Part shown: positions 1 to 7,697 of the stretch, piece by piece
Numbering within the stretch: the first letter of the stretch is position 1
Layout: the number at the start of each line of letters is the position of its first letter
DNA from: Candidatus Eiseniibacteriota bacterium
GTDB taxonomy: Bacteria; Eisenbacteria; RBG-16-71-46; CAIMUX01; WJJG01
DNA length: 46,111 bases
Direction of reading: 5' to 3'
Assembly: GCA_023129715.1 (NCBI GenBank)
Contig: JAGMBO010000107.1
Coordinates: forward strand, 1 to 46,111
Program-made: the position numbers and the translations under genes
Notes under the pieces: model-generated
What the model was told of the DNA's origin: nothing
Seen by the model: only the letters and a program-made list of their open reading frames with translations
Database searches by the model: none

Positions 1-1752
1 AATCAGTTGGTACAGGCCACTAGTCTGGGCTTCGGCCTCCAAGCCCAGCTCTTTGATGGCCATCTCCCGCATCTTGAATTTCTGGATCTTGCCGGTAACG
101 GTCATGGGAAACGCGGAGGCAAACCTTATGTACCTCGGGATCTTGTAATGGGCAATGTTTCCTCGGCAGAACTCCCGAACTTCATCTGCGGTGGCGCTCT
201 CTCCCTCTTTCAGTTGAATCCAGGCCTGGATTTCCTCGCCATACTTCTTGTCGGGAACACCAATTACTTGAACATCCTTGATCTTGGGATGAGCAAAAAG
301 GAATTCCTCGATCTCTCTCGGGTAGATATTCTCTCCGCCCCGGATTATCATCTCCTTGATCCGACCAGTGATCCTGCAGTATCCCCTCTCGTCCATGGTG
401 GCCAGGTCACCGCTGTGCAGCCAGCCCGCCGCGTCGATCACTTCCGCCGTGGCGCCGGGGTTGTTGTAGTAGCCCCTCATTGTGCTGTAGCCCCTGAAGC
501 AGATTTCCCCCTGCTGACCACAGGGTATGGTTTGTCCCGTATCCTGGTCGACTACCTTGACCTCCAGATGAGGCAAGGGTGAGCCCACCGTTGCGGTGCG
601 GTCTTCCAACGAGGCATCGACCGGAGTTAGGGTGGCGACTGGGGAGGCTTCCGTCTCGCCATACGCTATGACGATTTCCCTGACATGCATCAGATCAATC
701 GCCTTCCGCATGACCTCTACCGGGCAGGGCGCCCCAGCCATGATGCCCGTTCTGAGCGTGCTGAGATCGAATTGGGCGAATTCTGGATGGTCCATCACGG
801 CAATGAACATGGTCGGCACCCCGTGAACCGCTGTGCATTTCTCCTTCTCGATTGCCTGCAGCGTGGAGAGAGGGTCGAAATACTCGGCCGGCATGACCAT
901 GGTGGCACCATGGGTGAGGCAGACAAGGTTCGAGAGCACCATGCCGAAGCAATGGTAGAAGGGCACGGGGATGCAGAGCCTATCCTTGTCCGTGAAGCGC
1001 ATGCCCTCCCCAACGGAATGGCCGTTATTGACTATGTTGTTATGGGTCAGAGACGCTCCCTTTGGCGATCCTGTGGTTCCGGAGGTGTATTGGATGTTTA
1101 TCAGGTCGTCGATATCCAGTCGTTTCTGCCTTTGCGCTAGCTCTTCATCGGAAATACCCTCGCCCAGCTTCATGAACTCCTGCCAGGCACGCATGCCCGG
1201 GGAGGCCTCATCGCCAATGAGAATGACATTGCGCATGAAAGGCAGGTTCTTCGGTTTCATCTGTCCTGGCGCGGAATCCTTGGCTTCAGGACACACGGAG
1301 TAGAACATGGAAACATAGTCCGAGGTCTTGAAGCGGTCGATAAGCAGCAGGGTGCCGGCCTCGGAGTTACGCAAAGCGTGCTGGAGTTCATGAGTCCGAC
1401 AGGCGGGATTGATGTTGACCAGCACGGCGCCGATCATGGCGGTGGAGAGCTGTACGATCACCCACTCCGGGCGATTGGTGGCCCAGATGGCCACCCGATC
1501 GCCCCTTTGCACCCCCAGGGTCATGAAGCTCTTGGCCGCTCTCCGACACGTGTCTCGGAACTCCCGGTAGGTGTATCTCCGGTCACTGGGAACATCGACC
1601 AGGGCTTCATTGTCAGGGTGCTTCTCCGTAATCTCGTCAAGCAGATCCGGTATGGTCTTTTCCAGCAAGGGGATGTCATCCCCACCGAAGGCATAACTCA
1701 ACTTGGGCGATTCAGCCACTTCTGCGCTCCTGTTGCTATGTTCTTGTTCCAT
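1..1752 (-). CDS. Acyl-CoA synthetase (AMP-binding), 3' end cut by window edge
   Basis: Predicted to activate a fatty or other carboxylic acid with ATP and then CoA (ANL superfamily). The reading frame is open for 584 codons to the first base of the window, so only the last few residues are missing. Visible motifs: the P-loop-like YTSGTTGSPKGA near residue 195, the YGETE motif, the GWLHSGDLA segment, the hinge ITGRIKEMIIRGGENIYP, and the C-terminal lysine region TVTGKIQKFKM. ATG 1752 has GGGAG 8 nt upstream; an in-frame GTG at 1767 with GGAGGA 6 nt upstream is an equally good start. Base use is richer in A/T than in most neighbours, with many AGG, AGA and ATA codons, and an IS21 relic lies just upstream. 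I infer possible lateral acquisition. Substrate is unknown; medium- or long-chain FadD-type is most likely. Confidence 0.93.
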   Translation of the reverse strand, partial: MEQEHSNRSAEVAESPKLSYAFGGDDIPLLEKTIPDLLDEITEKHPDNEALVDVPSDRRYTYREFRDTCRRAAKSFMTLGVQRGDRVAIWATNRPEWVIVQLSTAMIGAVLVNINPACRTHELQHALRNSEAGTLLLIDRFKTSDYVSMFYSVCPEAKDSAPGQMKPKNLPFMRNVILIGDEASPGMRAWQEFMKLGEGISDEELAQRQKRLDIDDLINIQYTSGTTGSPKGASLTHNNIVNNGHSVGEGMRFTDKDRLCIPVPFYHCFGMVLSNLVCLTHGATMVMPAEYFDPLSTLQAIEKEKCTAVHGVPTMFIAVMDHPEFAQFDLSTLRTGIMAGAPCPVEVMRKAIDLMHVREIVIAYGETEASPVATLTPVDASLEDRTATVGSPLPHLEVKVVDQDTGQTIPCGQQGEICFRGYSTMRGYYNNPGATAEVIDAAGWLHSGDLATMDERGYCRITGRIKEMIIRGGENIYPREIEEFLFAHPKIKDVQVIGVPDKKYGEEIQAWIQLKEGESATADEVREFCRGNIAHYKIPRYIRFASAFPMTVTGKIQKFKMREMAIKELGLEAEAQTSGLYQLI

Positions 1753-1789
1753 TCCACATGCTCCCACAGCGATTCCTCCGCATCGCCTC

Positions 1790-1893
1790 AGACACCGATA
1801 CCGTAGCGGTGAAGCCCTCCCGGCAGACCTTGTGAGCCAGAGCACAACTGAGAGATGTCTTGCCTGCGTCCGTGGGTCCGGTGATCAGCGACA
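1790..1893 (-). pseudogene. IstB (IS21 family helper ATPase) fragment
   Basis: On the minus strand this short stretch reads VSLITGPTDAGKTSLSCALA and then HKVCREGFTA. That is the Walker A region and following helix of IS21-type IstB proteins. The reading then degenerates and stops at 1736, inside the start of the acyl-CoA synthetase gene. No IstA, no complete IstB and no terminal repeats are present, so it is a relic. It partly overlaps the 55-bp repeat at 1882-1936. Confidence 0.7.
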
Positions 1894-1936
1894 CTGAGAA
1901 CGCCGGTCGACCGGGAGAAAGAGCTGACGTTGATCA
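1882..1936 (-). repeat. Dispersed ~55-bp repeat, copy A
   Basis: This stretch matches 25519-25569 with about 80 percent identity and a 4-base gap. Shared blocks are GAACGCCGGTCG and GACGTTGATCA, and copy A is bounded by TGATCA on both sides. Both copies lie just downstream of the stop codon of a minus-strand gene (here the CadC-type regulator, there tex). Copy A abuts the IstB fragment, so it may derive from an insertion sequence. Confidence 0.7.
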
Positions 1937-1945
1937 TCGCGCCGC

Positions 1946-4072
1946 TCATTCCGCATCGAAGCGATCGACGATCATCAAGTCGCTCGCGAACTGCTCCGCA
2001 CGACAGCAAAGCAAGGTTGTGCCGTCGGGTGCGAGGACCGGATCGAGCGTCGCATGTCCCGTCACGCGAGCGAGCGCACGTTGCTCCCCGCTCTCGAATT
2101 CGTAGAAGCCGATGACGTACCCCTGACCCGTCGGTCGCGTGAAGACGATGCCACCGGTCGCGACACTCCAGCCGCGCCACGCGACGAGAACCTTTCCAGG
2201 CACGCGGAGGGTTTCTTCTTCTCCGGCCAGTGATCGTTCCCAGATTCCGAGATTCCCGACCTTCATGAACAACACGCTGCCGTCGGCCTCTCCCTCGCAG
2301 ATCATCGTGCAACCGGGGGCGCCAATTGGTTCGCGTCCGCTGCCATCGGGATGCATGCGCATCATCTGCCAGTCTTCCTCACTGTCGCTGTCGAAATAGA
2401 GCCACGCCCCATCGCGTGACCAATCGTAGAGGACATCGTTGTAGGAGCCTTGGCTGAGGCGCGTGGTCTTGGCGCTGGCGACATCAATGGCGTGGATCAC
2501 GGCCCGTCCGTCAGGGAAGGTGACGCAGGCGATTCGGTTCCCATTGGGGCTCCAGCAGGGGGCCATCACATAGATGCCGGAAAGATTCGTCAACTGCTGT
2601 AGATTGCCGCCGTCGGCATCGCAGATCCAGATTTCGTGGGATCCCGAACGGGTCGAAACGAAGGCGACTTGCCGGCCGTCATCGGAGTAGCGGGGACTGT
2701 GATCCGTCTGCGTCGAGGCGATCAGGGGTGTCTCATCGATGAGCGCCGAGCCGTCCGCCTGCAGCACGCCGCGCCAGATGTCGAGATCGAACGACTGTTC
2801 CTCGTAGACAAGCACCCGGCCATCCCGGGAAAGCGCGGGGGATTCGGGCCAGTGTCCCCGAACCGGGATCCAGTCCAATGCGCCACTCTCTATGTGGATG
2901 CGCCAGAGGGCCATCGTGCCGCTCGGGGCGGCCGAGACGAGCAGTTCCCTCCCGCCGGCCAACCACGCGACCCCGCGGGCGAAGCGGAGCGACGAGGTGA
3001 TCTGCCGCGTCTCGCCCGTCTCCAGCGTGTAGAGGTAGACGTTCTGCGCAAACGCAGGACCTTGCGACCGGATGAAGGCGATCGCCTCCCCATCCGGGGA
3101 AAAGCGGGGCTGGAAGTCGCAGGCGAACTCTTGCTCGGGGGAGGTCAGGTCGCGGGTGTCGAGCGTTTCCACCGTGAGCAGAACCAGCCGGCTCATCCCC
3201 CCGGCAGCATCGGCGACGGCATAGACGATGTGTTCTCCATCCGGTGACCAGTCGAGGCCGAAGACGCTCGCGGCGACGCCCACCAACTGGCGTGCCGGCC
3301 CGCCCAGCGCGGAGGCTTCGTAGACGCCCGCCTGCTCTCCGGAACGAGCGAAGGCGATCCGATCACCCTCAGGCGACCATGCGGGATAATACTCGGCGGC
3401 CGGATCATCGGTGATCCGCAGTGGTTGCTCGGTATGGCGGCCCCGGACGTAGATGTCCCGGTTCGCCTCGTCCGCGCCGTTCCAGGCAAAGGCGATGCGC
3501 GTGCCGTCGGGAGAGCGCGCGGGATGGATCTCGGTGCCCGGGTAGCTGGTCAAGGGCACCGCGGGAAGCAGGGTCGGCCGTGGAGGGGCCTGGGAGCGTG
3601 TGCCCCATAGGATGGCGGCGATGAACACAAGCGCGACGGTCGCCGCGCTGATCACTGCCGTCCGCCGCCGTTGCCCGCCCCGCGTGGAGCGGGCGGGCAT
3701 TGCCGGGGACTCGATCGCCAGAGGCTCGACCGGGGCAATCAGCCGGTAGCCCCCCTTGCGAATCGTCTCGATGAAGCGCGGCCGGCGGGCGTCGTCCCCG
3801 AGCGCCGCCCGCAGGTCGGAGATGGCGACGGTCAAGGTCTCCTCGGAGACGATCACCTCGTCCCAGACGCGCGCCAGCAGCGTTTCGCGCGAGACGACCT
3901 CCCCGGGGCGCTCGGCCAGAAGCAGAAGGATCTGCATCAGGCGCGGCTCGATCTGACGCACCTCCTCACCGCGGATCAGGCGGTGAAGATCGGGGCGGAC
4001 GATGAAGTCACCAAGCCGGAAGGGGGGCATGGCCGACCCCGGCGTGCCGTGAGAATCGCTTCCGTTGCGCAT
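1946..4072 (-). CDS. CadC-type wHTH regulator with TM helix and periplasmic PD40 propeller
   Basis: Predicted membrane-bound transcription factor. Residues about 15-110 form an OmpR/CadC winged helix (PRLMQILLLLAERPGEVVSR, then ETLLARVWDEVIVSEETLTV and IRKGGYRLI). One membrane helix follows at about 140-160 (AVISAATVALVFIAAILWG). The rest is a beta-propeller built from PD40/TolB-like repeats with SPDG, SPEGDRIAFA and YSDDGRQVAFVS motifs. The likely model is that the extracytoplasmic propeller senses a ligand or envelope state and the cytoplasmic wHTH binds DNA. ATG 4072 is chosen because a TTGGCA-17-TAGACT promoter ends 10 nt upstream; the upstream TTG at 4111 falls in the -35 box. The leader would be only a few nucleotides. 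No paired target gene is evident; the divergent FG-GAP gene is one candidate. Confidence 0.88.
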   Translation of the reverse strand: MRNGSDSHGTPGSAMPPFRLGDFIVRPDLHRLIRGEEVRQIEPRLMQILLLLAERPGEVVSRETLLARVWDEVIVSEETLTVAISDLRAALGDDARRPRFIETIRKGGYRLIAPVEPLAIESPAMPARSTRGGQRRRTAVISAATVALVFIAAILWGTRSQAPPRPTLLPAVPLTSYPGTEIHPARSPDGTRIAFAWNGADEANRDIYVRGRHTEQPLRITDDPAAEYYPAWSPEGDRIAFARSGEQAGVYEASALGGPARQLVGVAASVFGLDWSPDGEHIVYAVADAAGGMSRLVLLTVETLDTRDLTSPEQEFACDFQPRFSPDGEAIAFIRSQGPAFAQNVYLYTLETGETRQITSSLRFARGVAWLAGGRELLVSAAPSGTMALWRIHIESGALDWIPVRGHWPESPALSRDGRVLVYEEQSFDLDIWRGVLQADGSALIDETPLIASTQTDHSPRYSDDGRQVAFVSTRSGSHEIWICDADGGNLQQLTNLSGIYVMAPCWSPNGNRIACVTFPDGRAVIHAIDVASAKTTRLSQGSYNDVLYDWSRDGAWLYFDSDSEEDWQMMRMHPDGSGREPIGAPGCTMICEGEADGSVLFMKVGNLGIWERSLAGEEETLRVPGKVLVAWRGWSVATGGIVFTRPTGQGYVIGFYEFESGEQRALARVTGHATLDPVLAPDGTTLLCCRAEQFASDLMIVDRFDAE

Positions 4073-4082
4073 ATACCTCAAC

Positions 4083-4112
4083 AGTCTAGGGGAGCCGCGG
4101 TGGGCTGCCAAG
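4083..4112 (-). promoter_or_regulatory. sigma70-like promoter of the CadC-type regulator gene
   Basis: On the minus strand TTGGCA (4112-4107) and TAGACT (4088-4083) are separated by 18 plus-strand positions, 17-18 bp depending on box edges. The predicted start of transcription is only about 3-5 nt before ATG 4072, so the mRNA would be almost leaderless. Confidence 0.6.
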
Positions 4113-4114
4113 GG

Positions 4115-4225
4115 ATGTTGGGTTGCTCGGGGGGCGTCCGGCTACGCAGCAATGTCGGGTTACCTCGGGAGTGCCTGCCTGCCAAGCAATCTTGGACTAC
4201 CCGGCGGTGTTAGCCCTGCCTCGAT
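4115..4225. repeat. 37-bp tandem array, three diverged copies
   Basis: Units start at 4115, 4152 and 4189, each 37 bp. They share ATGTTGGGTT / ATGTCGGGTT / ATCTTGGACT starts and a pyrimidine-rich GCC end. The segment before 4115, which holds the promoter on the minus strand, resembles a further copy. The second unit retains TTGGCA with a decayed -10 (TAACCC) 17 bp away. The array occupies the divergent intergenic region between the regulator and the FG-GAP gene. No gene is seen in 4073-4416. Confidence 0.6.
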
Positions 4226-4416
4226 ACAGCCTAGAGCCAATCCCAATGTTTTCCCTACCCATTCCGTGGCTCCCCATCAGGCCCCCGAGGGGGCGGCCGT
4301 CCTAATCTTGGGGGCGAAGATGCTGGTCTTTGTCCGCCGGGCTCGCCAACGCCATGGCCGGCGAGGCCACGGTCGATGGCAGCGGGGCCCCGGGGGGTCT
4401 GAGAGAGGGGAGTACC

Positions 4417-5370
4417 ATGGAATATCACAGCTCGAAGTCGTGGTGGAGTCCGGTCCTAGTCGGCCTTGTGGGAATGGGGTTGGCCGGCATCGGACTGACC
4501 ACCCCGTCCGTCGGCCTGGCCGAGAGCGCCGTGCAGACCGACTGGGTCGGCGGCGACGGGATTCCCGGGCCGGTCGCGGCCTGGGAGGGTGCTTTCGATA
4601 CCTGCGACAGCATTGCCTGGCGAGCAATTCCGGGCCAGATCGTTCTCGGGGGCACTCCGCTGGAGACGCCCGCGGGAGAGCTGGTCGACGGCACATACTC
4701 GGCGAACTGCCTGCGGGCGGGTGATATCGATGGTGACGGCGATCCCGATTTGGCCGGATCCTGCCTGCACGATCCGGGCACAATCGTCTGGTGGCGCAAC
4801 GAGGGGGGCGACCCGATCACCTGGACGTGCTCGACGATCGAGTCGGGGTTCACCGGTGCCCGCGGGGTCGCGATCGCCGACTTCGACGGCGACGGCCGCG
4901 CCGATGTCGCGGCGACCGGCTTCAACGATGAGGTTGCCTGGTACCGCAATCTGGGCGGGGATCCGATCACCTGGGAAAAGCGGGTCATCGCGGCTGATTT
5001 CGAGGGGGGGGGCATCGCCTCTTTGTCGCCGACATCGATGATGACGGTGACCTCGACATGGCCGGGGCCGCCTATCTCGCCAGCGACATCCGCTGGTGGC
5101 GCAACGATGGCGGAGACCCCGTCGTCTGGACCGAGACGATCCTCAACGGCGAGTTCGATGGCGCGGTCGACGTGTGGGCCGACGACATCGACGGTGATGG
5201 GCGCACTGACATCATCGGCGGGGCCTACGACGGCGACGAGGTCGCCTGGTGGCACAACGAGGGGGGTGATCCGATCACCTGGACCCAGCAGACGATCACC
5301 ACGACCTACGGCGGAACTCACTCGCTCTCCACCGAGGACATCGACGGAGACGGCGACACCGATATCGTGA
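4417..5370 (+). CDS. Secreted FG-GAP/VCBS repeat protein, 5' part (frameshifted)
   Basis: N-terminal part of a secreted calcium-binding repeat protein. ATG 4417 follows GGGGAG with 6 nt spacing. Residues 1-34 form a signal peptide (hydrophobic VLVGLVGMGLAGIGL, then VGLAES). Two VCBS/FG-GAP repeats follow, with loops GDIDGDGDPD and ADFDGDGRAD, each linked to a W(W/Y)RN.GGDPITW strand. The frame is lost in a run of nine G at 5004-5012: upstream reads AADFEGG, and the correct continuation HRLFVADIDDDGDLD lies in the frame of the next entry. Codons after about 5012 in this frame are therefore noise up to the stop at 5370. Aligning neighbouring repeats fits an ancestral run of 7 G (or 10). It may be a true mutation, slippage, or a sequencing error. 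Confidence 0.75.
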   Translation: MEYHSSKSWWSPVLVGLVGMGLAGIGLTTPSVGLAESAVQTDWVGGDGIPGPVAAWEGAFDTCDSIAWRAIPGQIVLGGTPLETPAGELVDGTYSANCLRAGDIDGDGDPDLAGSCLHDPGTIVWWRNEGGDPITWTCSTIESGFTGARGVAIADFDGDGRADVAATGFNDEVAWYRNLGGDPITWEKRVIAADFEGGGIASLSPTSMMTVTSTWPGPPISPATSAGGATMAETPSSGPRRSSTASSMARSTCGPTTSTVMGALTSSAGPTTATRSPGGTTRGVIRSPGPSRRSPRPTAELTRSPPRTSTETATPIS

Positions 5371-6293
5371 CCTGCGCCTACCACGCCAGGGACGTGACCT
5401 GGTGGCGCAATGACGGCGGTAGTCCGATCGTCTGGACCGAGCAAGTGATCGACGACAACTACCTCGGCGCCGCCAACGTCCGCGTCGGGGATCTGGACGG
5501 CGACGGGGATATCGACGTTGCCGCGGCGGGGCAGGATCCCGGTCGGCTGGCCTGGTACGAGAATGTCGACGGCGCGGGCACGAGCTGGACCGTGCGGGAC
5601 ATCCGCGCCTCCTATTCCGGCGCCTGGCCGCTGGCGATCGTCGATATCGACCAGAACGGCCAGCTCGATGTGGCCTGCGCCGCCTACTACATCGGAAAGA
5701 TCCGGTGGTGGGAGGTTGCCGAGTATAAGACGGGTGGCTCGCTGACCAGCTCGATCCTCGATGCGGGCGCCGGCACCGAGGCGATCGTTCTCGACTGGGA
5801 GGCGAGCGTACCGGCGAACACGGGGCTGAGCCTCGAGGCGCGGGCGGGGAACAACCCGGCCGACTTGGGCGCCTGGGCGCCGCCGCTCACCAGCCCTGGC
5901 GCCGTGGCTGGTCTCGGCGGCCGCTACCTGCAGTACCGGGTGACCCTGCAGAGCGCCGCGGCGCAGGCGTCTCCGATCGTCGACTGGATCGAGCTCGGGT
6001 GGCAGCCGGCGGCCGGACTCGAAGACTCTCAGGGAGCGGACATCGATGCATGGGCAACGGTCTCGAGTCCGGCCCGCAGATCGGCCACGATTCGCCTGAG
6101 GCTACAGCACCCCGGTCCGGTTCGCCTCGAAGCCTTCGATCCCACCGGGAGGCTGGTCTGGCGCGCGGCGGAACGCGAACTGCCGGCGGGCGATCACACC
6201 CTGACGACGCCCTCTCTGGCGGCGGGATGCTATCTCTACCGCATCGTCAGGCCCGGTGGGAGCCTCCTGCTGCGGGGCGTGGTGGTCGACTAA
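5058..6293 (+). CDS. Secreted FG-GAP/VCBS repeat protein, 3' part with C-terminal sorting-like domain
   Basis: Continuation of the gene starting at 4417. The frame is truly open from about 5013; ATG 5058 is only the first methionine, with no ribosome-binding site. It carries at least four more repeats (ADDIDGDGRTD, TEDIDGDGDTD, VGDLDGDGDID, IVDIDQNGQLD), then a discoidin-like or Ig-like linker. The end is a FlgD-like domain (VRLEAFDPTGRLVWRA ... LAAGCYLYRIV). FG-GAP repeats usually bind Ca2+ and form propellers on secreted or surface proteins. The C-terminal domain resembles that on five other proteins here and probably directs export or surface attachment. A hairpin at 6315-6340 follows the stop. 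Without the frameshift the full protein would be about 625 residues. Confidence 0.78.
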   Translation: MAGAAYLASDIRWWRNDGGDPVVWTETILNGEFDGAVDVWADDIDGDGRTDIIGGAYDGDEVAWWHNEGGDPITWTQQTITTTYGGTHSLSTEDIDGDGDTDIVTCAYHARDVTWWRNDGGSPIVWTEQVIDDNYLGAANVRVGDLDGDGDIDVAAAGQDPGRLAWYENVDGAGTSWTVRDIRASYSGAWPLAIVDIDQNGQLDVACAAYYIGKIRWWEVAEYKTGGSLTSSILDAGAGTEAIVLDWEASVPANTGLSLEARAGNNPADLGAWAPPLTSPGAVAGLGGRYLQYRVTLQSAAAQASPIVDWIELGWQPAAGLEDSQGADIDAWATVSSPARRSATIRLRLQHPGPVRLEAFDPTGRLVWRAAERELPAGDHTLTTPSLAAGCYLYRIVRPGGSLLLRGVVVD

Positions 6294-6314
6294 CTTGTTT
6301 CTGGTAGGTGTGTT

Positions 6315-6340
6315 GGGCCCACCAGGCCTGTGGTGGGCCC
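6315..6340 (+). terminator. Hairpin after the FG-GAP gene
   Basis: Perfect 10-bp stem GGGCCCACCA / TGGTGGGCCC with a 6-nt loop, 22 nt after the stop codon. It lacks a clear U tract, so termination may be weak or of a non-canonical type. Confidence 0.55.
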
Positions 6341-6350
6341 GCCTGCTGCT

Positions 6351-6379
6351 TTGCGAGAAAACCCTCCGGAGCGTAGAAT
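6351..6379 (+). promoter_or_regulatory. sigma70-like promoter for the gene at 6559
   Basis: TTGCGA (6351-6356), 17 bp, TAGAAT (6374-6379). The same -10 hexamer within a similar context (AAAACC...GCG-TAGAATCC) precedes the gene at 7698. It predicts a leader of about 170 nt, which contains the tandem array at 6416-6515. Confidence 0.6.
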
Positions 6380-6415
6380 CCTTCCGGTCACCTTCTCCGT
6401 AGATCCCTGAGGGGG

Positions 6416-6515
6416 CGAGGCCCCGCCGGGGCCAGTGCATCGCGGTGCCGCCGGGGAGTCTGCTCGCGACGCCGGCAGGGAGCCTGCCCGTGAGCGCTGC
6501 CGATTGGGTTGCGGG
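6416..6515 (+). repeat. Degenerate ~24-25-bp tandem array in a 5' leader
   Basis: Four diverged GC-rich units. The clearest pair is at 6447-6466 and 6471-6490 (both GCCG-C-GGGAG-CTGC-CG). The array lies between the promoter at 6351-6379 and the start codon at 6559, so it would be transcribed as leader RNA. Confidence 0.45.
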
Positions 6516-6558
6516 GCAAGCCCCACGCATCTGCTCATCGAACAAGGGAGGATCGAGC

Positions 6559-7428
6559 ATGTGGGCGAGAGGATCGAGGATGCGAGGCATAGGATTGCTT
6601 GGGCTGGTGGCGGTGGTCGTCATCCTGGGGTGTGACGCGGCGTGGGCCTTTGATCGTCCGCGGCTGCGCGGAGCCCCGTCGATAGAGGTCGGCTATGGCA
6701 TCGCCGATCCCTCACTCGAAGAGCTCGGACCCAAGTTCGCCCGCACCGGGGTTGTCGAACTCAATCTCGGCTTCGTCAGCCTGCGCCGGGTCAAGGGCGG
6801 CATCAAGGATTTCGAGTGCGGAGGGGTCTTGCTGGCCAGGCTGGGGAGCGACTTGGGCGGGAGCGCCGGGGGGGATGAACTCGATTCCGAATTCTGGCGC
6901 ATCGGCCTGCGTTGGAATACGGGGTATGCCTATCCGGTGCGCGGCAGCCATGTGGTCCTCTTTCATGGAACGGGCATGAACATTACCCGCTTCGACGCCC
7001 CGGGCCTCGGTGACAACGCCGATGAGTCCGAGCTGCTCGACGAGGCCGTCGACCAGCACCTGCTCGGGTATTTCGACGAGGAGTTCACCTTTGGGACCAG
7101 TACAACGGGCGGTCTGCTGCTCCAATTCGGCCCGATCGTGGGGCTGGAAGCCGGCTACGAGCGCGCGGTGGCCTTTCGGCGCCTGCTCCTCTGGAAGTGG
7201 GCCGGCAGTGAGGTTCTCGAGCACGTTGCCCTGGGGCTCGTCGATGAGTTCGTCAAGAAGATTCTGGACCGCCGCCCCGCGGCCGCGCCGATCGTCAACT
7301 TCCTGCTCAAGAACGGGCTCTCGTATGCAGCCTACGAGTTGCGACGTGATGACATGAACTACCCTTTCGATACGGCGCCGCCACTGTTCACCGACAGCTA
7401 CAAGGTGGGGTTGAGGTTCACGTTCTGA
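6559..7428 (+). CDS. Secreted or outer-membrane beta-barrel-like protein, unknown function
   Basis: 289 residues. ATG 6559 follows GGGAGG with 7 nt spacing; the longer frame from 6445 lacks a ribosome site. The N-terminus has a signal peptide (MRGIGLLGLVAVVVILG). It could be cut after AWA or, less convincingly, at the cysteine of ILGC as a lipoprotein. The mature part has alternating strands (VVELNLGFVSLRRV, FWRIGLRWNTGYAYPV, GGLLLQFGPIVGLEAGYER) and ends in YKVGLRFTF. The C-terminal phenylalanine is typical of outer-membrane barrel proteins recognised by BamA. A helical stretch of about 50 residues (VLEHVALGLVDEFVKKILD) interrupts the strands. I do not recognise a family. It has its own promoter (6351-6379) and sits between two sorting-domain proteins. 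Confidence 0.75.
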   Translation: MWARGSRMRGIGLLGLVAVVVILGCDAAWAFDRPRLRGAPSIEVGYGIADPSLEELGPKFARTGVVELNLGFVSLRRVKGGIKDFECGGVLLARLGSDLGGSAGGDELDSEFWRIGLRWNTGYAYPVRGSHVVLFHGTGMNITRFDAPGLGDNADESELLDEAVDQHLLGYFDEEFTFGTSTTGGLLLQFGPIVGLEAGYERAVAFRRLLLWKWAGSEVLEHVALGLVDEFVKKILDRRPAAAPIVNFLLKNGLSYAAYELRRDDMNYPFDTAPPLFTDSYKVGLRFTF

Positions 7429-7591
7429 ACGGCTTGGCGCGAATCTCGAGCTGGCCCTATTGGGCTACGCCGAATCTCACGCACCTTGCGAGACCGTCCG
7501 GAGAGCCTGGTGGCAGGGGCGGCCCCCCGCACTTGGCACACAAGCGGGAAAAGCCGCCTCATTTCCGGGGCGGGATCCCTGCCGGCCAACC

Positions 7592-7620
7592 TGGACAAAA
7601 CCCGCCAAAAGCGGTAGAAT
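7592..7620 (+). promoter_or_regulatory. sigma70-like promoter for the gene at 7698
   Basis: TGGACA (7592-7597), 17 bp, TAGAAT (7615-7620). The predicted transcription start near 7627 coincides with the first copy of the 13-bp repeats. Confidence 0.6.
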
Positions 7621-7628
7621 CCATAGTG

Positions 7629-7667
7629 GTATGTGCTAGCGACATGTGTTGGCGATATGTATTGGCG
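7629..7667 (+). repeat. 13-bp tandem array, three copies, at the transcription start
   Basis: Units GTATGTGCTAGCG, ACATGTGTTGGCG and ATATGTATTGGCG lie head to tail directly after the -10 box at 7615-7620. They would form the first 40 nt of the leader of the gene at 7698. Confidence 0.75.
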
Positions 7668-7697
7668 CTCTGACCTCGATTCGGGGGGGGAAGCCTG

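Noticed and set aside
7-1806. Plus-strand open frames over the first 1.8 kb
   Set aside because: They are antisense to a clear AMP-binding enzyme on the minus strand.
4425-5444. 339-codon minus-strand frame opposite the FG-GAP gene
   Set aside because: It mirrors the repeat periodicity of the plus-strand gene and has no recognisable domain or ribosome site.
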